A stretch of DNA of 16,835 bases, taken from Patescibacteria group bacterium. GTDB lineage: Bacteria; Patescibacteriota; Patescibacteriia; UBA1558; S5-K13. The notes beneath the pieces are model-generated. The model was not told where the DNA came from, ran no database searches, and was given only the letters and a program-made list of their open reading frames with translations. Of the stretch, positions 1 through 5,833 are shown in pieces; position 1 is the stretch's first letter, and each line of letters begins with the position of its first letter. The stretch is from assembly GCA_028703545.1 (NCBI GenBank), contig JAQVMR010000018.1:1-16835 (forward strand), read 5' to 3'. Made by a program: the position numbers and the translations under genes.

Positions 1-798
1 CTTGGAGCAATAGAGAATCGAGAACTTCAGCCCGGTTTGCACTTTAAAATCCCACTATTTCAATCTATTAAGCTCATTCCCATTAGACCGGTTCAAACGG
101 AGTATCTTGTTCCAGTTGGGGAAGACGGAGCCATAACCAAAGACAACCAAACTATTGGAGCCAAATTAACGGTTTTTTATGTCTATAATCAGGGCTTTCT
201 AGTTAAAATGTGGAAGGATTATGGACAAGAAAAACTAGAAACAATAATCGCTAAAACAATGTTGGAGTCTTTCAAGGGCTCAATAGGGAAGTATGACATT
301 TTTTCCCTGCCGGTTGCTCAAGACTCGATAAGAGCAATAACCCTCCAAAGTATTAAGGGGAAGATGGTCAATTATCCCATAACTATTACTGAGCTGAAAA
401 TAACAAATTATGACTGGAGTGAAGAGTTTGATAAACAAATTACCCAGACCATGGAGAGGGCTCAGCAGGTTAAGCAAAAACAGCAAGAGCTTCTTATTGC
501 AGAACAAGAAGCTCAAAAGGAAGTAAAGCAAGCCGAAGCAGCGAAAACCGCTATGATAACTAAAGCTGAGGGTGAAAAAGCAGCGGCTTTGTTACTTGCC
601 GAAGCCAAGGAAGCTGAGGGCAGAGGTATTCAGAAGTATAATGAAGCAGTGCAGAAGAATATGACCCTTGAAGTTCAACTTCGGCAATTGGAGATAGAAA
701 AGATAAAAGCCGAAAAATGGAACGGGCAATACGTTCCAACTAATCACTACGGTCCAATCCCTATTCAGACTGGAGCTATCCAGCCAAGTAAGGGATAA
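1..798 (+). CDS. SPFH/prohibitin-family protein, 5'-truncated by the window edge
   Basis: The reading frame is open from base 1, so the true start and any N-terminal membrane anchor lie upstream; the TTG at 37 is internal. 265 residues are visible. The first ones (GAIENRELQPGLHFKIPLF) match the start of the prohibitin/HflC-type SPFH core, in which a G..ELQPGLHFK(I/V)P segment follows a TM helix. The core runs to about residue 145. A long charged, Ala/Glu/Lys/Gln-rich coiled coil follows (about 145-235, with ITKAEGEKAAALLLAEAKEA), then a KAEKWNGQYVP segment and a Pro/Gly-rich tail, the usual C-terminal layout of the family. SPFH proteins form membrane-associated oligomeric rings or cages that organise membrane domains or regulate FtsH-type proteases; the specific role here is unknown. 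GC is about 43% in sampled lines (26/60 at 61-120 and at 481-540), well above the genes further right. A strong terminator follows 26 bases after the stop. Confidence 0.87.
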   Translation, partial: LGAIENRELQPGLHFKIPLFQSIKLIPIRPVQTEYLVPVGEDGAITKDNQTIGAKLTVFYVYNQGFLVKMWKDYGQEKLETIIAKTMLESFKGSIGKYDIFSLPVAQDSIRAITLQSIKGKMVNYPITITELKITNYDWSEEFDKQITQTMERAQQVKQKQQELLIAEQEAQKEVKQAEAAKTAMITKAEGEKAAALLLAEAKEAEGRGIQKYNEAVQKNMTLEVQLRQLEIEKIKAEKWNGQYVPTNHYGPIPIQTGAIQPSKG

Positions 799-824
799 AA
801 TTTATCTAAATCCACGCAAGTGGT

Positions 825-853
825 CACCCGTCGGCAACGTCGGGTGTTTTTTT
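825..853 (+). terminator. Rho-independent terminator of the SPFH gene
   Basis: A perfect 6-bp GC-rich stem, CACCCG (825-830) with CGGGTG (841-846), encloses a 10-base loop and is followed at once by seven T (847-853). It starts 26 bases after the SPFH stop and isolates that gene from the RNA candidate downstream. Confidence 0.88.
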
Positions 854-879
854 AGATTGTTATTATTAAAATCTTTCTA

Positions 880-908
880 TTGATTTTAATTAAAAAATAT
901 GATATAAT
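880..908 (+). promoter_or_regulatory. Sigma70-type promoter for the intergenic RNA candidate
   Basis: The -35 box TTGATT (880-885), a 17-base spacer and a consensus -10 box TATAAT (903-908) form a near-ideal housekeeping promoter; transcription would begin near 915. No plus-strand protein gene follows for over 3 kb, so this promoter most simply serves a non-coding RNA. AT-rich DNA yields chance matches, but the exact spacing and full -10 consensus just after a terminator argue for a real site. Confidence 0.6.
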
Positions 909-1239
909 GATATTATAAATAAGAAAATGTACTGATTTATACCTATTTTTCTTACAATTTAAAAAATTTGGCGATATAGTAGCCAAAAATAAAAACAAAA
1001 TGTCATTCTTCAATAAAATTGGAGTTTGGCGAAAAACAAAAAGTTATCTCCCATAAAAAGAGAGAGATAATAAATAAAATAGAATAGGATAAAACAGTAT
1101 GTGAAAATTTATGAGACAAATGCTCTCGTAGGTTTCAAAATAACAGTTTATTAAGTTATCATAAATAACTTGATGGCCGTTTGAAGCTTAGGGAGTGGAA
1201 CCTCCCTACGGCGAAAACAAAATATAAAATGGCCGTTTT

Positions 1240-1258
1240 AAGGGAGGTTTTCCCTTTT
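1240..1258 (+). terminator. Possible conditional terminator hairpin inside the RNA candidate
   Basis: The stem AAGGGA (1240-1245) with TCCCTT (1251-1256) closes a 5-base GGTTT loop and runs into TTTTAT. Its left arm is also needed for the alternative long helix with 1199-1207, so termination here could depend on which fold forms. Confidence 0.45.
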
Positions 1259-1279
1259 ATATAAGCAATTTAAATATAT

Positions 1280-1300
1280 AAAGATCATCTTGGTCTTTTT
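1280..1300 (+). terminator. Probable 3' terminator of the RNA candidate
   Basis: The stem AAAGATC (1280-1286) with GGTCTTT (1292-1298) has one T-G pair, a 5-base loop and a T run to 1300. It is AT-rich and therefore weaker than the terminator at 825-853. It lies just before the opposed terminator of the minus-strand gene. Confidence 0.5.
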
Positions 1301-1310
1301 AATTTTAAAT

Positions 1311-1335
1311 AAAAAAAGAAGGGCTAATGCCCCTC
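1311..1335 (-). terminator. Rho-independent terminator overlapping the stop of the 84-aa gene
   Basis: Read on the minus strand, GAGGGGC-ATTA-GCCCTTC (1335 to 1318) forms a 7-bp stem with one G-T pair and a 4-base loop, followed by seven T (1317-1311). The stop codon TAG (1326-1324) lies across the loop and descending arm, so the hairpin is built from the last codons of the gene. Confidence 0.78.
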
Positions 1336-1578
1336 TCTATTGAATGCTTCTAATTTTATTGTGTTTATTTTTTCTCTCTCGACCACTCGCTCTTGTCTTG
1401 TGATTGTTGGTCGACCTTTTTTTATTTCAACTGTATACAGAGTTATCTCCGAAAAGTTGAAATTGGCTACGGGTATAACACATATTGTTTTTTCCACCCC
1501 CATTGGGTTTCCCACTATGTCGGTGTGAGCAACTACTCTTGATACAATATCAGTAGCTGTTTGATGCAGTGCTAACAT
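1324..1578 (-). CDS. Small conserved-looking protein of unknown function, 84 aa
   Basis: The chosen start is the ATG at 1578, preceded by GGGAGG (1588-1583) four bases upstream. The frame could begin four codons earlier at 1590, but then the ribosome site would lie inside the gene. The product begins MLALHQTATDIVSRVVAHTDIVG, is soluble and probably beta-rich at first (ICVIPVANFNFSEITLYTVEI), and has a charged C-terminal half (RQERVVEREK). I do not recognise the family. No signal peptide, TM segment or metal-binding motif is visible. Support for a real gene is the Shine-Dalgarno site, a promoter candidate at 1609-1637 and a dedicated terminator at its stop. GC is about 40% (24/60 at 1381-1440), far above the adjoining xth gene and similar to the SPFH gene, which suggests a different origin from the genes to the right. 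Confidence 0.66.
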   Translation of the reverse strand: MLALHQTATDIVSRVVAHTDIVGNPMGVEKTICVIPVANFNFSEITLYTVEIKKGRPTITRQERVVEREKINTIKLEAFNREGH

Positions 1579-1608
1579 TTTTCCTCCCATCGGTGTTTAT
1601 TTATAAAA

Positions 1609-1637
1609 ATCTTATACCTTTTATTATTATAAGTCAA
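1609..1637 (-). promoter_or_regulatory. Possible promoter of the 84-aa gene inside the end of xth
   Basis: On the minus strand TTGACT (1637-1632), a 17-base spacer and TAAGAT (1614-1609) would start RNA near 1602, giving a leader of about 24 bases that carries the GGGAGG site. The -35 box overlaps the final codons of xth. The -10 matches consensus at four of six positions. Confidence 0.4.
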
Positions 1638-2409
1638 TTCCAATTGGTGCATGATCAGAACCAAGTATTTTGTCTAGTATATAAGCCTTTTTTATGTTTT
1701 TTATAAATTTTTTAGAAATGCAGAAATAATCAATGCGCCAACCAACGTTTCTTTTCCTTGCTCCAGCCCTAAAACTCCACCATGAATACTGAATTTTTTT
1801 TGGATTTTTGTAGCGAAAGGTATCTATGAATCCATAACTTAAAAATTTATTCATCCAATTTCTTTCTTCTTTTGTAAAACCAGAACATCCTTCATTTTCA
1901 CGCGGTCTTGCAATATCAATTTCTTGATGTGCTACATTATAATCTCCACAAACTATAACCGGTTTTTTCTTGTTAAGTAATTTGATGTGGGATAATAATT
2001 TATTATTAAATTTTATTTTATAATTAAGTCTTGATAAATCATCCTTTGAATTAGGAAAATAGACATTTATTAGAAAAAATTTTTTCATTTCTAATATCTG
2101 AACTCTTCCCTCATCATGAGTATAGATTTTTTTTGAAACTATTTCTTTTTGTAGGGAATTTTTTATAAGCATCATTGTTCCACTATATCCAGGACGTTTC
2201 GCGCTGTTCCAGAATTCTTCATAGTCTTTGAAATCAAAAGTTTCTTTGTTTCTAGCATTGTCATCGATTTTTATTTCTTGTAAACATAAAATATCTGGAT
2301 TTTCTTTTTTAAGAAATTCTAAAAAGCCCCTTTTTATAATTGCTCTTATGCCATTTATATTCCAGGAAATTATTTTCAATCCATCAAATATTTTTTTATT
2401 TTCATCCAT
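1627..2409 (-). CDS. xth: Exodeoxyribonuclease III (AP endonuclease, ExoIII/APE1 family)
   Basis: This 260-residue protein is of normal ExoIII length. It cuts DNA 5' of abasic sites and removes 3' blocking groups in base-excision repair in the cytoplasm. All family motifs are visible: ISWNINGIRA near the N-terminus with metal-binding N18, LQEIK with the metal ligand E45, INVYFPN with Y117, CGDYNVAH with D156 and N158, the WRIDY segment with D227, and the C-terminal GSDHAPI with D252 and catalytic H253. The annotated ATG gives ten residues before the canonical start (MKIISWN); a TTG at codon 11 would give exactly that start, and neither has a good Shine-Dalgarno site. It lies 72 bases downstream of comM on the same strand and is probably cotranscribed with it. 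No terminator of its own is seen before the 84-aa gene. Confidence 0.95.
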   Translation of the reverse strand: MDENKKIFDGLKIISWNINGIRAIIKRGFLEFLKKENPDILCLQEIKIDDNARNKETFDFKDYEEFWNSAKRPGYSGTMMLIKNSLQKEIVSKKIYTHDEGRVQILEMKKFFLINVYFPNSKDDLSRLNYKIKFNNKLLSHIKLLNKKKPVIVCGDYNVAHQEIDIARPRENEGCSGFTKEERNWMNKFLSYGFIDTFRYKNPKKIQYSWWSFRAGARKRNVGWRIDYFCISKKFIKNIKKAYILDKILGSDHAPIGIDL

Positions 2410-2481
2410 TTTTTATTTAGAAATGTTACTGATAATTCTTCAATCCATTAAGATTTTATATTTATCCAATAAGTTCACATA

Positions 2482-4014
2482 TTAATTATAGCACATTTTT
2501 CTATATTGAAGGGCTTCTGCGACATGCTCGGTTTTTATGTTTTCGGATTTTTCTAAATCAGCTATTGTCCTTGCCACTTTTAAAACCCTAAAATATCCAC
2601 GAGCTGATAAGCTGTATTTTTCTACAGCAATTCCTAATAATTTTTTTGCTGATTCGGAGATAATACAATATTTTTTTATAAGCGCTAGTCCCATTTCTGA
2701 ATTTGTTAAAATTTTATCATTTTTAAATCTTAATTCTTGTATTTGTCTCACGTTTTTAATTTGATTTTTTATTTCGATTGAATTATCTGATACAAAATCA
2801 TTTTGTAATTCATTTTCTTTTACGGGAGCAATGGTTAAATGGATATCAATTCTATCAAGCAGTGGTCCTGAAATTTTTTGATTATAATTTTTTATTTGTA
2901 TATTGCTGCATGTGCAGTTTTTTGTTTCATCGCCTAAATATCCACACGGACAAGGATTTTGAGCTGTCACTAAAATAAATTTTGCTGGAAAAATAAGTGA
3001 CATTTGTGCTCTAGAAATTGTTATTTTTCCATCTTCTAGTGGTTGACGAAGTGTTTCTAGATTTTTTTTAGGAAATTCCGGAAGCTCATCTAAAAATAAA
3101 ATTCCTCTGTGTGCTAAAGTTATTTCACCTGGTTTTGGAATTCCGCCTCCACCAACAAGTGAAACTAGTGATGATGAATGATGTGGCGATCTAAATGGTC
3201 TTTGTGTAATTAATGGATTTTCTTTATTTAAAAAACCAACAGAGCTATAAATTCTACTTACTTCTAAAATTTCAGATTCCGATAAATCGGGTAAGATGCT
3301 TGGCATTGAACGAGCGAGCAATGTTTTTCCAGAACCCGGACTTCCGCACATAGAAATATTATGAGCCCCAGAAGCAGAAATTATAAAAGCTCTTTTCGCA
3401 TATTCTTGTCCCCTAATAAGAGAAAAATTATATTCAAAATTTTCGGGGATAAAAATATTTTCTAAATTATTCAAATTTTTTATTGATTCCAGTTTAATTT
3501 TATTATTTAAAAATTTTACAAGTTCTGATAAATTTTTTATTGCATAAATATTTATTCCGTTTATAAGAGATGCTTCGTGTGAATTTTCATATGGTAAAAA
3601 AATATTTTCATAATTATTTTCTTTTGCGAAAATACAAATTGAAATTACATTATTTATTTTTCTCAAGCTCCCATCAAATGAAAGTTCGCCAACAAAAATT
3701 GATTTTTTTAAAAACTCATCACATTTTTTTATAACTTCATATTCTTGTAAAATAGAAAGGGCAATCGGTAAATCGTAATGATTCCCAATTTTTTTTAAAT
3801 CAGCTGGTGCTAAATTTATAACAATACTAGTTCTTGGATACTCCAGAAAACTATTAATAATTGCTGATTTTACTCTTTCCCTTGCTTCTTGAACCGCTGT
3901 ATCAGCAAGTCCTACAATTGTGGTTTTTGGTAGAGATCTTTGAATATCTGATTCAACTTCTACCAAAAATGAATTAAGGCCCAATGAGGCCGTTGTTAGA
4001 ATTTTTGAGGCCAT
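2482..4014 (-). CDS. comM: YifB/ComM family Mg-chelatase-like AAA+ ATPase
   Basis: At 510 residues this is the standard length for the family. The N-terminal ChlI-like domain (about 1-170) carries the family start (LNSFLVEVESDIQRSLPKT), the IVGLADTAVQEARERVKSA segment and INLAPADLKK. The AAA+ core follows: Walker A GSPGSGKT (224-231), a PFRSPHH segment (273-279), Walker B ILFLDE (305-310), a Cys cluster NPCPCGYLGD...NCTC (353-369) typical of YifB proteins, and SGPLLDRIDIH with the arginine of the DR motif (382-392). The C-terminal Mg-chelatase domain ends near LQYRKM. In naturally transformable bacteria ComM is a hexameric branch-migration helicase that helps integrate incoming DNA. That fits the pilM/pilN genes later in the window, although the link is inferred. 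It heads a minus-strand unit with xth. No Shine-Dalgarno site precedes the ATG, and codon use is strongly AT-biased. Confidence 0.96.
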   Translation of the reverse strand: MASKILTTASLGLNSFLVEVESDIQRSLPKTTIVGLADTAVQEARERVKSAIINSFLEYPRTSIVINLAPADLKKIGNHYDLPIALSILQEYEVIKKCDEFLKKSIFVGELSFDGSLRKINNVISICIFAKENNYENIFLPYENSHEASLINGINIYAIKNLSELVKFLNNKIKLESIKNLNNLENIFIPENFEYNFSLIRGQEYAKRAFIISASGAHNISMCGSPGSGKTLLARSMPSILPDLSESEILEVSRIYSSVGFLNKENPLITQRPFRSPHHSSSLVSLVGGGGIPKPGEITLAHRGILFLDELPEFPKKNLETLRQPLEDGKITISRAQMSLIFPAKFILVTAQNPCPCGYLGDETKNCTCSNIQIKNYNQKISGPLLDRIDIHLTIAPVKENELQNDFVSDNSIEIKNQIKNVRQIQELRFKNDKILTNSEMGLALIKKYCIISESAKKLLGIAVEKYSLSARGYFRVLKVARTIADLEKSENIKTEHVAEALQYRKMCYN

Positions 4015-4046
4015 ACGCTTTTCGTTTTAAGTTGTTTATGGTTTGA

Positions 4047-4074
4047 ATATTATAACTTTTATCGGATAAGTCAA
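4047..4074 (-). promoter_or_regulatory. Probable promoter of comM-xth
   Basis: On the minus strand TTGACT (4074-4069) is followed after 16 bases by TAATAT (4052-4047); a TATAAT two bases earlier (4054-4049) gives only a 14-base spacer. The start would be near 4040, leaving a leader of about 26 bases. It is divergent from the promoter at 4077-4104. Confidence 0.48.
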
Positions 4075-4076
4075 TA

Positions 4077-4104
4077 TTGCATTTTTTTAAATTTTTATTA
4101 ATAT
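4077..4104 (+). promoter_or_regulatory. Probable promoter of the small-gene pair at 4130-4532
   Basis: TTGCAT (4077-4082), a 16-base spacer and TAATAT (4099-4104) would start RNA near 4111, giving a leader of about 19 bases that contains the GGGAGG ribosome site at 4119-4124. It lies almost back to back with the comM promoter. Confidence 0.42.
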
Positions 4105-4129
4105 TCAATTTATTAAATGGGAGGAAATT

Positions 4130-4402
4130 ATGAATATTTTAATGTTTTTATGGAAAAGTATTAAGAGGGTTTTTATTATTATTATAAAACTGCTGCTTTC
4201 TGCTTTTTGTGGTTTGAGTTTTTTATTAATTTTTGGTTTTATCATGCCACAACATTTTGTTTTTATTTATATATTGGGGTTTTTAATATCTTTTGTAGTT
4301 ATTTTTTTAGATAAAGGTATTACACAATTAGTATTTAACAATCTTGTTTATGTGAGGAAATATGTTAGTTTATTATTACGGCGAACCATGGGAAACAGAT
4401 GA
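4130..4402 (+). CDS. Small two-helix membrane protein of unknown function, 90 aa
   Basis: The start is well defined: GGGAGG (4119-4124) lies five bases before the ATG, one of the best ribosome sites in the window. The protein has a short basic amphipathic N-terminus (about 1-20), two membrane segments (about 21-39 and 43-60) with a short MPQH turn, and a basic C-terminal region (VYVRKYVSLLLRRTMGNR). I do not recognise a family. With a minimal loop between the helices, it could be a helical-hairpin protein with both ends on the same side, by composition the cytoplasmic side. Its last 41 bases overlap the start of the next small gene in another frame, which suggests translational coupling. It is the only gene seen here that ends in TGA. 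A cryptic inner-membrane partner for the following gene is one reading, with no direct evidence. Confidence 0.6.
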   Translation: MNILMFLWKSIKRVFIIIIKLLLSAFCGLSFLLIFGFIMPQHFVFIYILGFLISFVVIFLDKGITQLVFNNLVYVRKYVSLLLRRTMGNR

Positions 4403-4532
4403 TATTTCTCCTAGAATAGCTCATGAGTTAAGAGAATCCTGCCCGCGGAAGAAGATTTCTTTAACAAGGTGTCGGGATGATTTTAAAAAAACAGTAGAAA
4501 TTCAAGAACTTGAATTTCAAAATGAACATTAA
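4362..4532 (+). CDS. Small soluble protein of unknown function, 56 aa, overlapping the preceding gene
   Basis: The ATG at 4362 is preceded four bases upstream by GAGG (4354-4357), and the frame runs to TAA at 4530-4532, just before a strong terminator. The product starts MLVYYYGEPWETDDISPRIA, continues with HELRESCPRKKISLTRCRDD and ends acidic. It has two Cys, mixed charge and no membrane segment. No family is recognised. It uses codons such as CCG and CGG that are rare in the AT-biased genes around it, so composition differs from the neighbours. The 41-base overlap with the membrane-protein gene and the shared terminator at 4548-4575 imply one two-gene transcript. Because it is short it could be a chance frame, but the ribosome site and the position of its stop argue for a real gene. 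Confidence 0.57.
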   Translation: MLVYYYGEPWETDDISPRIAHELRESCPRKKISLTRCRDDFKKTVEIQELEFQNEH

Positions 4533-4547
4533 AATAATATTTTATAA

Positions 4548-4575
4548 ACGGAAGGTTCTAACTTTCCGTTTTTTT
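4548..4575 (+). terminator. Strong rho-independent terminator of the small-gene pair
   Basis: The stem ACGGAAGG (4548-4555) with CTTTCCGT (4562-4569) has one G-T pair, flanking A/T that extend the helix, a six-base loop and a run of seven T (4569-4575). It ends the transcript of the 4130-4532 genes and insulates the methyltransferase gene. Confidence 0.9.
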
Positions 4576-4580
4576 GTCTC

Positions 4581-4609
4581 TTGATTTTGGGAAGATATAA
4601 AGATAATAT
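4581..4609 (+). promoter_or_regulatory. Promoter of the methyltransferase gene, predicting a leaderless message
   Basis: TTGATT (4581-4586), exactly 17 bases, then TAATAT (4604-4609). Only six bases separate the -10 box from the ATG at 4616, so the usual start distance puts the first transcribed base at the A of the start codon. No Shine-Dalgarno site could be present on such a message. The promoter follows directly after the terminator at 4548-4575. Confidence 0.6.
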
Positions 4610-4615
4610 AATTAT

Positions 4616-5812
4616 ATGAAATATAAATATTCATTTATACTTGGTCACTCAGCAGAGATTTCACTATCTGAAATATTTCAAGTTTTAAATTTATCTCATA
4701 TTAAATATTCGGTTATAGAATTTAATAATTCTTTTTTAATTATTGATACAAATTCAGAGCTTGATATAAATTTTTTAATGAGACGACTTGGTGGAATAAT
4801 AAAAATAGGAATAATTTATGGAGAGTTTAGAAATAATCAGATTGACAAAATTCAAAATTTTTTATTCGATTTTTTAATTAAAAATGCTAACCACAAAAAA
4901 TTAAAAATAGGTTTTAGCTATTATAATTTAAGTAATTCTTTTTTTAGTGAATTTTCAAGAAATTCATTTGCACTTAAAAAAAGATTGAGACAAGAAAAAA
5001 TTCAATCACGTATTATTACTTCAAAAAAACAAGATTTATCAGCTGTAATAGTAAACAAAGAGAAATTAATTTCCGATGGTTTTGATTTTCAAATTCTTGC
5101 ATTTGGTGAAAATATTTTTATAGCAAAAACTCTATGTGTTCAAGATTATGAAAAATTTTCTATTATAGATTATAATAGGCCTAAAATAGATGCGGTTTCT
5201 GGTATGATGCCACCAAAATTAGCTCAAATAATGCTTAATTTATCTGGAAAAAATGATATTGTTTATGATCCCTTTTGTGGCTCCGGAACAATACTTCTTA
5301 TGGCTGGGGAATTAAATTATAAAAAAATAATCGCATCTGATATTTTAAGTCGCGCAGTTTCAAATAGTATAGAAAATTTGAAGTGGTATGAAAATAAATT
5401 TGACAAAAAATTAGATTATAATGTTTTTGAGGCGGATGTTTTAAATTTACCAGTTGAAATTTTTTATGAAAAAATTGATTGTATTGTAAGCGAGGGATAT
5501 TTGGGTAAAGCAATGAAGGGAAACGAGAGCTTGGATTTTATAAAAAAACAGATTAAAGAATTAGAAAAATTATATTTGAAATCATTTGAAAATTTTTTGA
5601 AAATCAAATCATTGAAAAATGTTGTAATTTCAATGCCAGTTTTTATTTATAATAAACAGCGATTTTATTTAGAAATTTTAGATAAAATACAAGAATTAGG
5701 ATTTAAGCAAGAGAATTTGTTAGATGAGAAATATTTAAATGAAAGAGCCACATTGATTTATAAAAGAGAAGACCAAAAAGTTTATAGAGAAATAGTGAAG
5801 TTTGTTAAATAA
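4616..5812 (+). CDS. TRM11-like (THUMP-associated) Rossmann-fold methyltransferase
   Basis: The protein has 398 residues. The N-terminal half (about 1-175) is divergent but has the position of a THUMP/NFLD-type RNA-binding region. RPKIDAVSGMMPPKLAQIM (188-206) is the linker that precedes the catalytic domain in TRM11/TrmG10-type tRNA guanosine-N2 methyltransferases. S-adenosylmethionine-binding motif I is DPFCGSGT (218-225), with acidic residues at D242 (ASDIL) and D274 (EADVL). The expected catalytic DPPY motif is replaced by SEGYLG (292-297) after IDCIV; related proteins of this lineage, as I recall them, carry a TEPYLG-like version, so the proline is missing here. The likely reaction is base methylation of tRNA, but substrate and activity are uncertain because of that motif. 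It is preceded by its own promoter and probably translated from a leaderless message. A degenerate palindrome follows the stop. Confidence 0.85.
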   Translation: MKYKYSFILGHSAEISLSEIFQVLNLSHIKYSVIEFNNSFLIIDTNSELDINFLMRRLGGIIKIGIIYGEFRNNQIDKIQNFLFDFLIKNANHKKLKIGFSYYNLSNSFFSEFSRNSFALKKRLRQEKIQSRIITSKKQDLSAVIVNKEKLISDGFDFQILAFGENIFIAKTLCVQDYEKFSIIDYNRPKIDAVSGMMPPKLAQIMLNLSGKNDIVYDPFCGSGTILLMAGELNYKKIIASDILSRAVSNSIENLKWYENKFDKKLDYNVFEADVLNLPVEIFYEKIDCIVSEGYLGKAMKGNESLDFIKKQIKELEKLYLKSFENFLKIKSLKNVVISMPVFIYNKQRFYLEILDKIQELGFKQENLLDEKYLNERATLIYKREDQKVYREIVKFVK

Positions 5813-5833
5813 AATAAATTTTTGCTTATTTTT

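Larger units (their letters stand above)
915..1300 (+). ncRNA. Candidate structured non-coding RNA of unknown class, about 385 nt
   Basis: This interval fills the gap between the SPFH terminator and the small minus-strand gene and holds no convincing protein gene. It has a promoter at 880-908 and hairpin-plus-T-run ends at 1240-1258 and 1280-1300. Visible hairpins are TTTGGC/GCCAAA (967-972 with 982-987), GAGA/TCTC near 1113-1127, AAGTTAT/ATAACTT (1153-1159 with 1165-1171), TAGGGAG/CTCCCTA (1189-1195 with 1202-1208) and AAGGGA/TCCCTT (1240-1245 with 1251-1256). A 10-base direct repeat ATGGCCGTTT occurs at 1173-1182 and 1229-1238. The segment AACCTCCCT (1199-1207) can instead pair with AGGGAGGTT (1241-1249), continuing as ACGGC/GCCGT (1208-1212 with 1232-1236). 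That would break both neighbouring hairpins, a switch-like layout. I found no RNase P core, tmRNA ends or SRP helix 8, so the class is unassigned. Boundaries are inferred from the promoter and terminators. Confidence 0.5.

Noticed and set aside
37..798. Start of the SPFH gene at the TTG at 37
   Set aside because: The frame is open from base 1 and the residues before 37 are conserved SPFH core sequence, so the real start is outside the window.
1000..1056. Possible 18-codon leader peptide (MSFFNKIGVWRKTKSYLP) inside the RNA candidate
   Set aside because: No Shine-Dalgarno site and no run of a regulatory codon; short frames are expected by chance. Kept in mind only because of the attenuator-like folds downstream.
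1229..1264. ATGGCCGTTT repeats read as starts of tiny peptides
   Set aside because: The first copy stops after three codons and the second after eleven; both lie in paired RNA segments, so an RNA-structure role is simpler.
915..1300. Identity as RNase P RNA, tmRNA or SRP RNA
   Set aside because: The conserved RNase P core, the tRNA-like tmRNA ends and tag frame, and the SRP helix 8 loop were looked for and not found. One stretch (GAGACAAATG near 1113) faintly recalls an RNase P segment, but its partners are missing.
1340..1528. Plus-strand 62-codon frame over the 84-aa gene
   Set aside because: No ribosome site or promoter at the right distance; composition fits an antisense shadow of the minus-strand gene.
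4130..4402. UGA recoded as glycine (Gracilibacteria-type code)
   Set aside because: Long genes have no internal TGA, all others end in TAA or TAG, and reading through TGA 4400-4402 adds only four residues.
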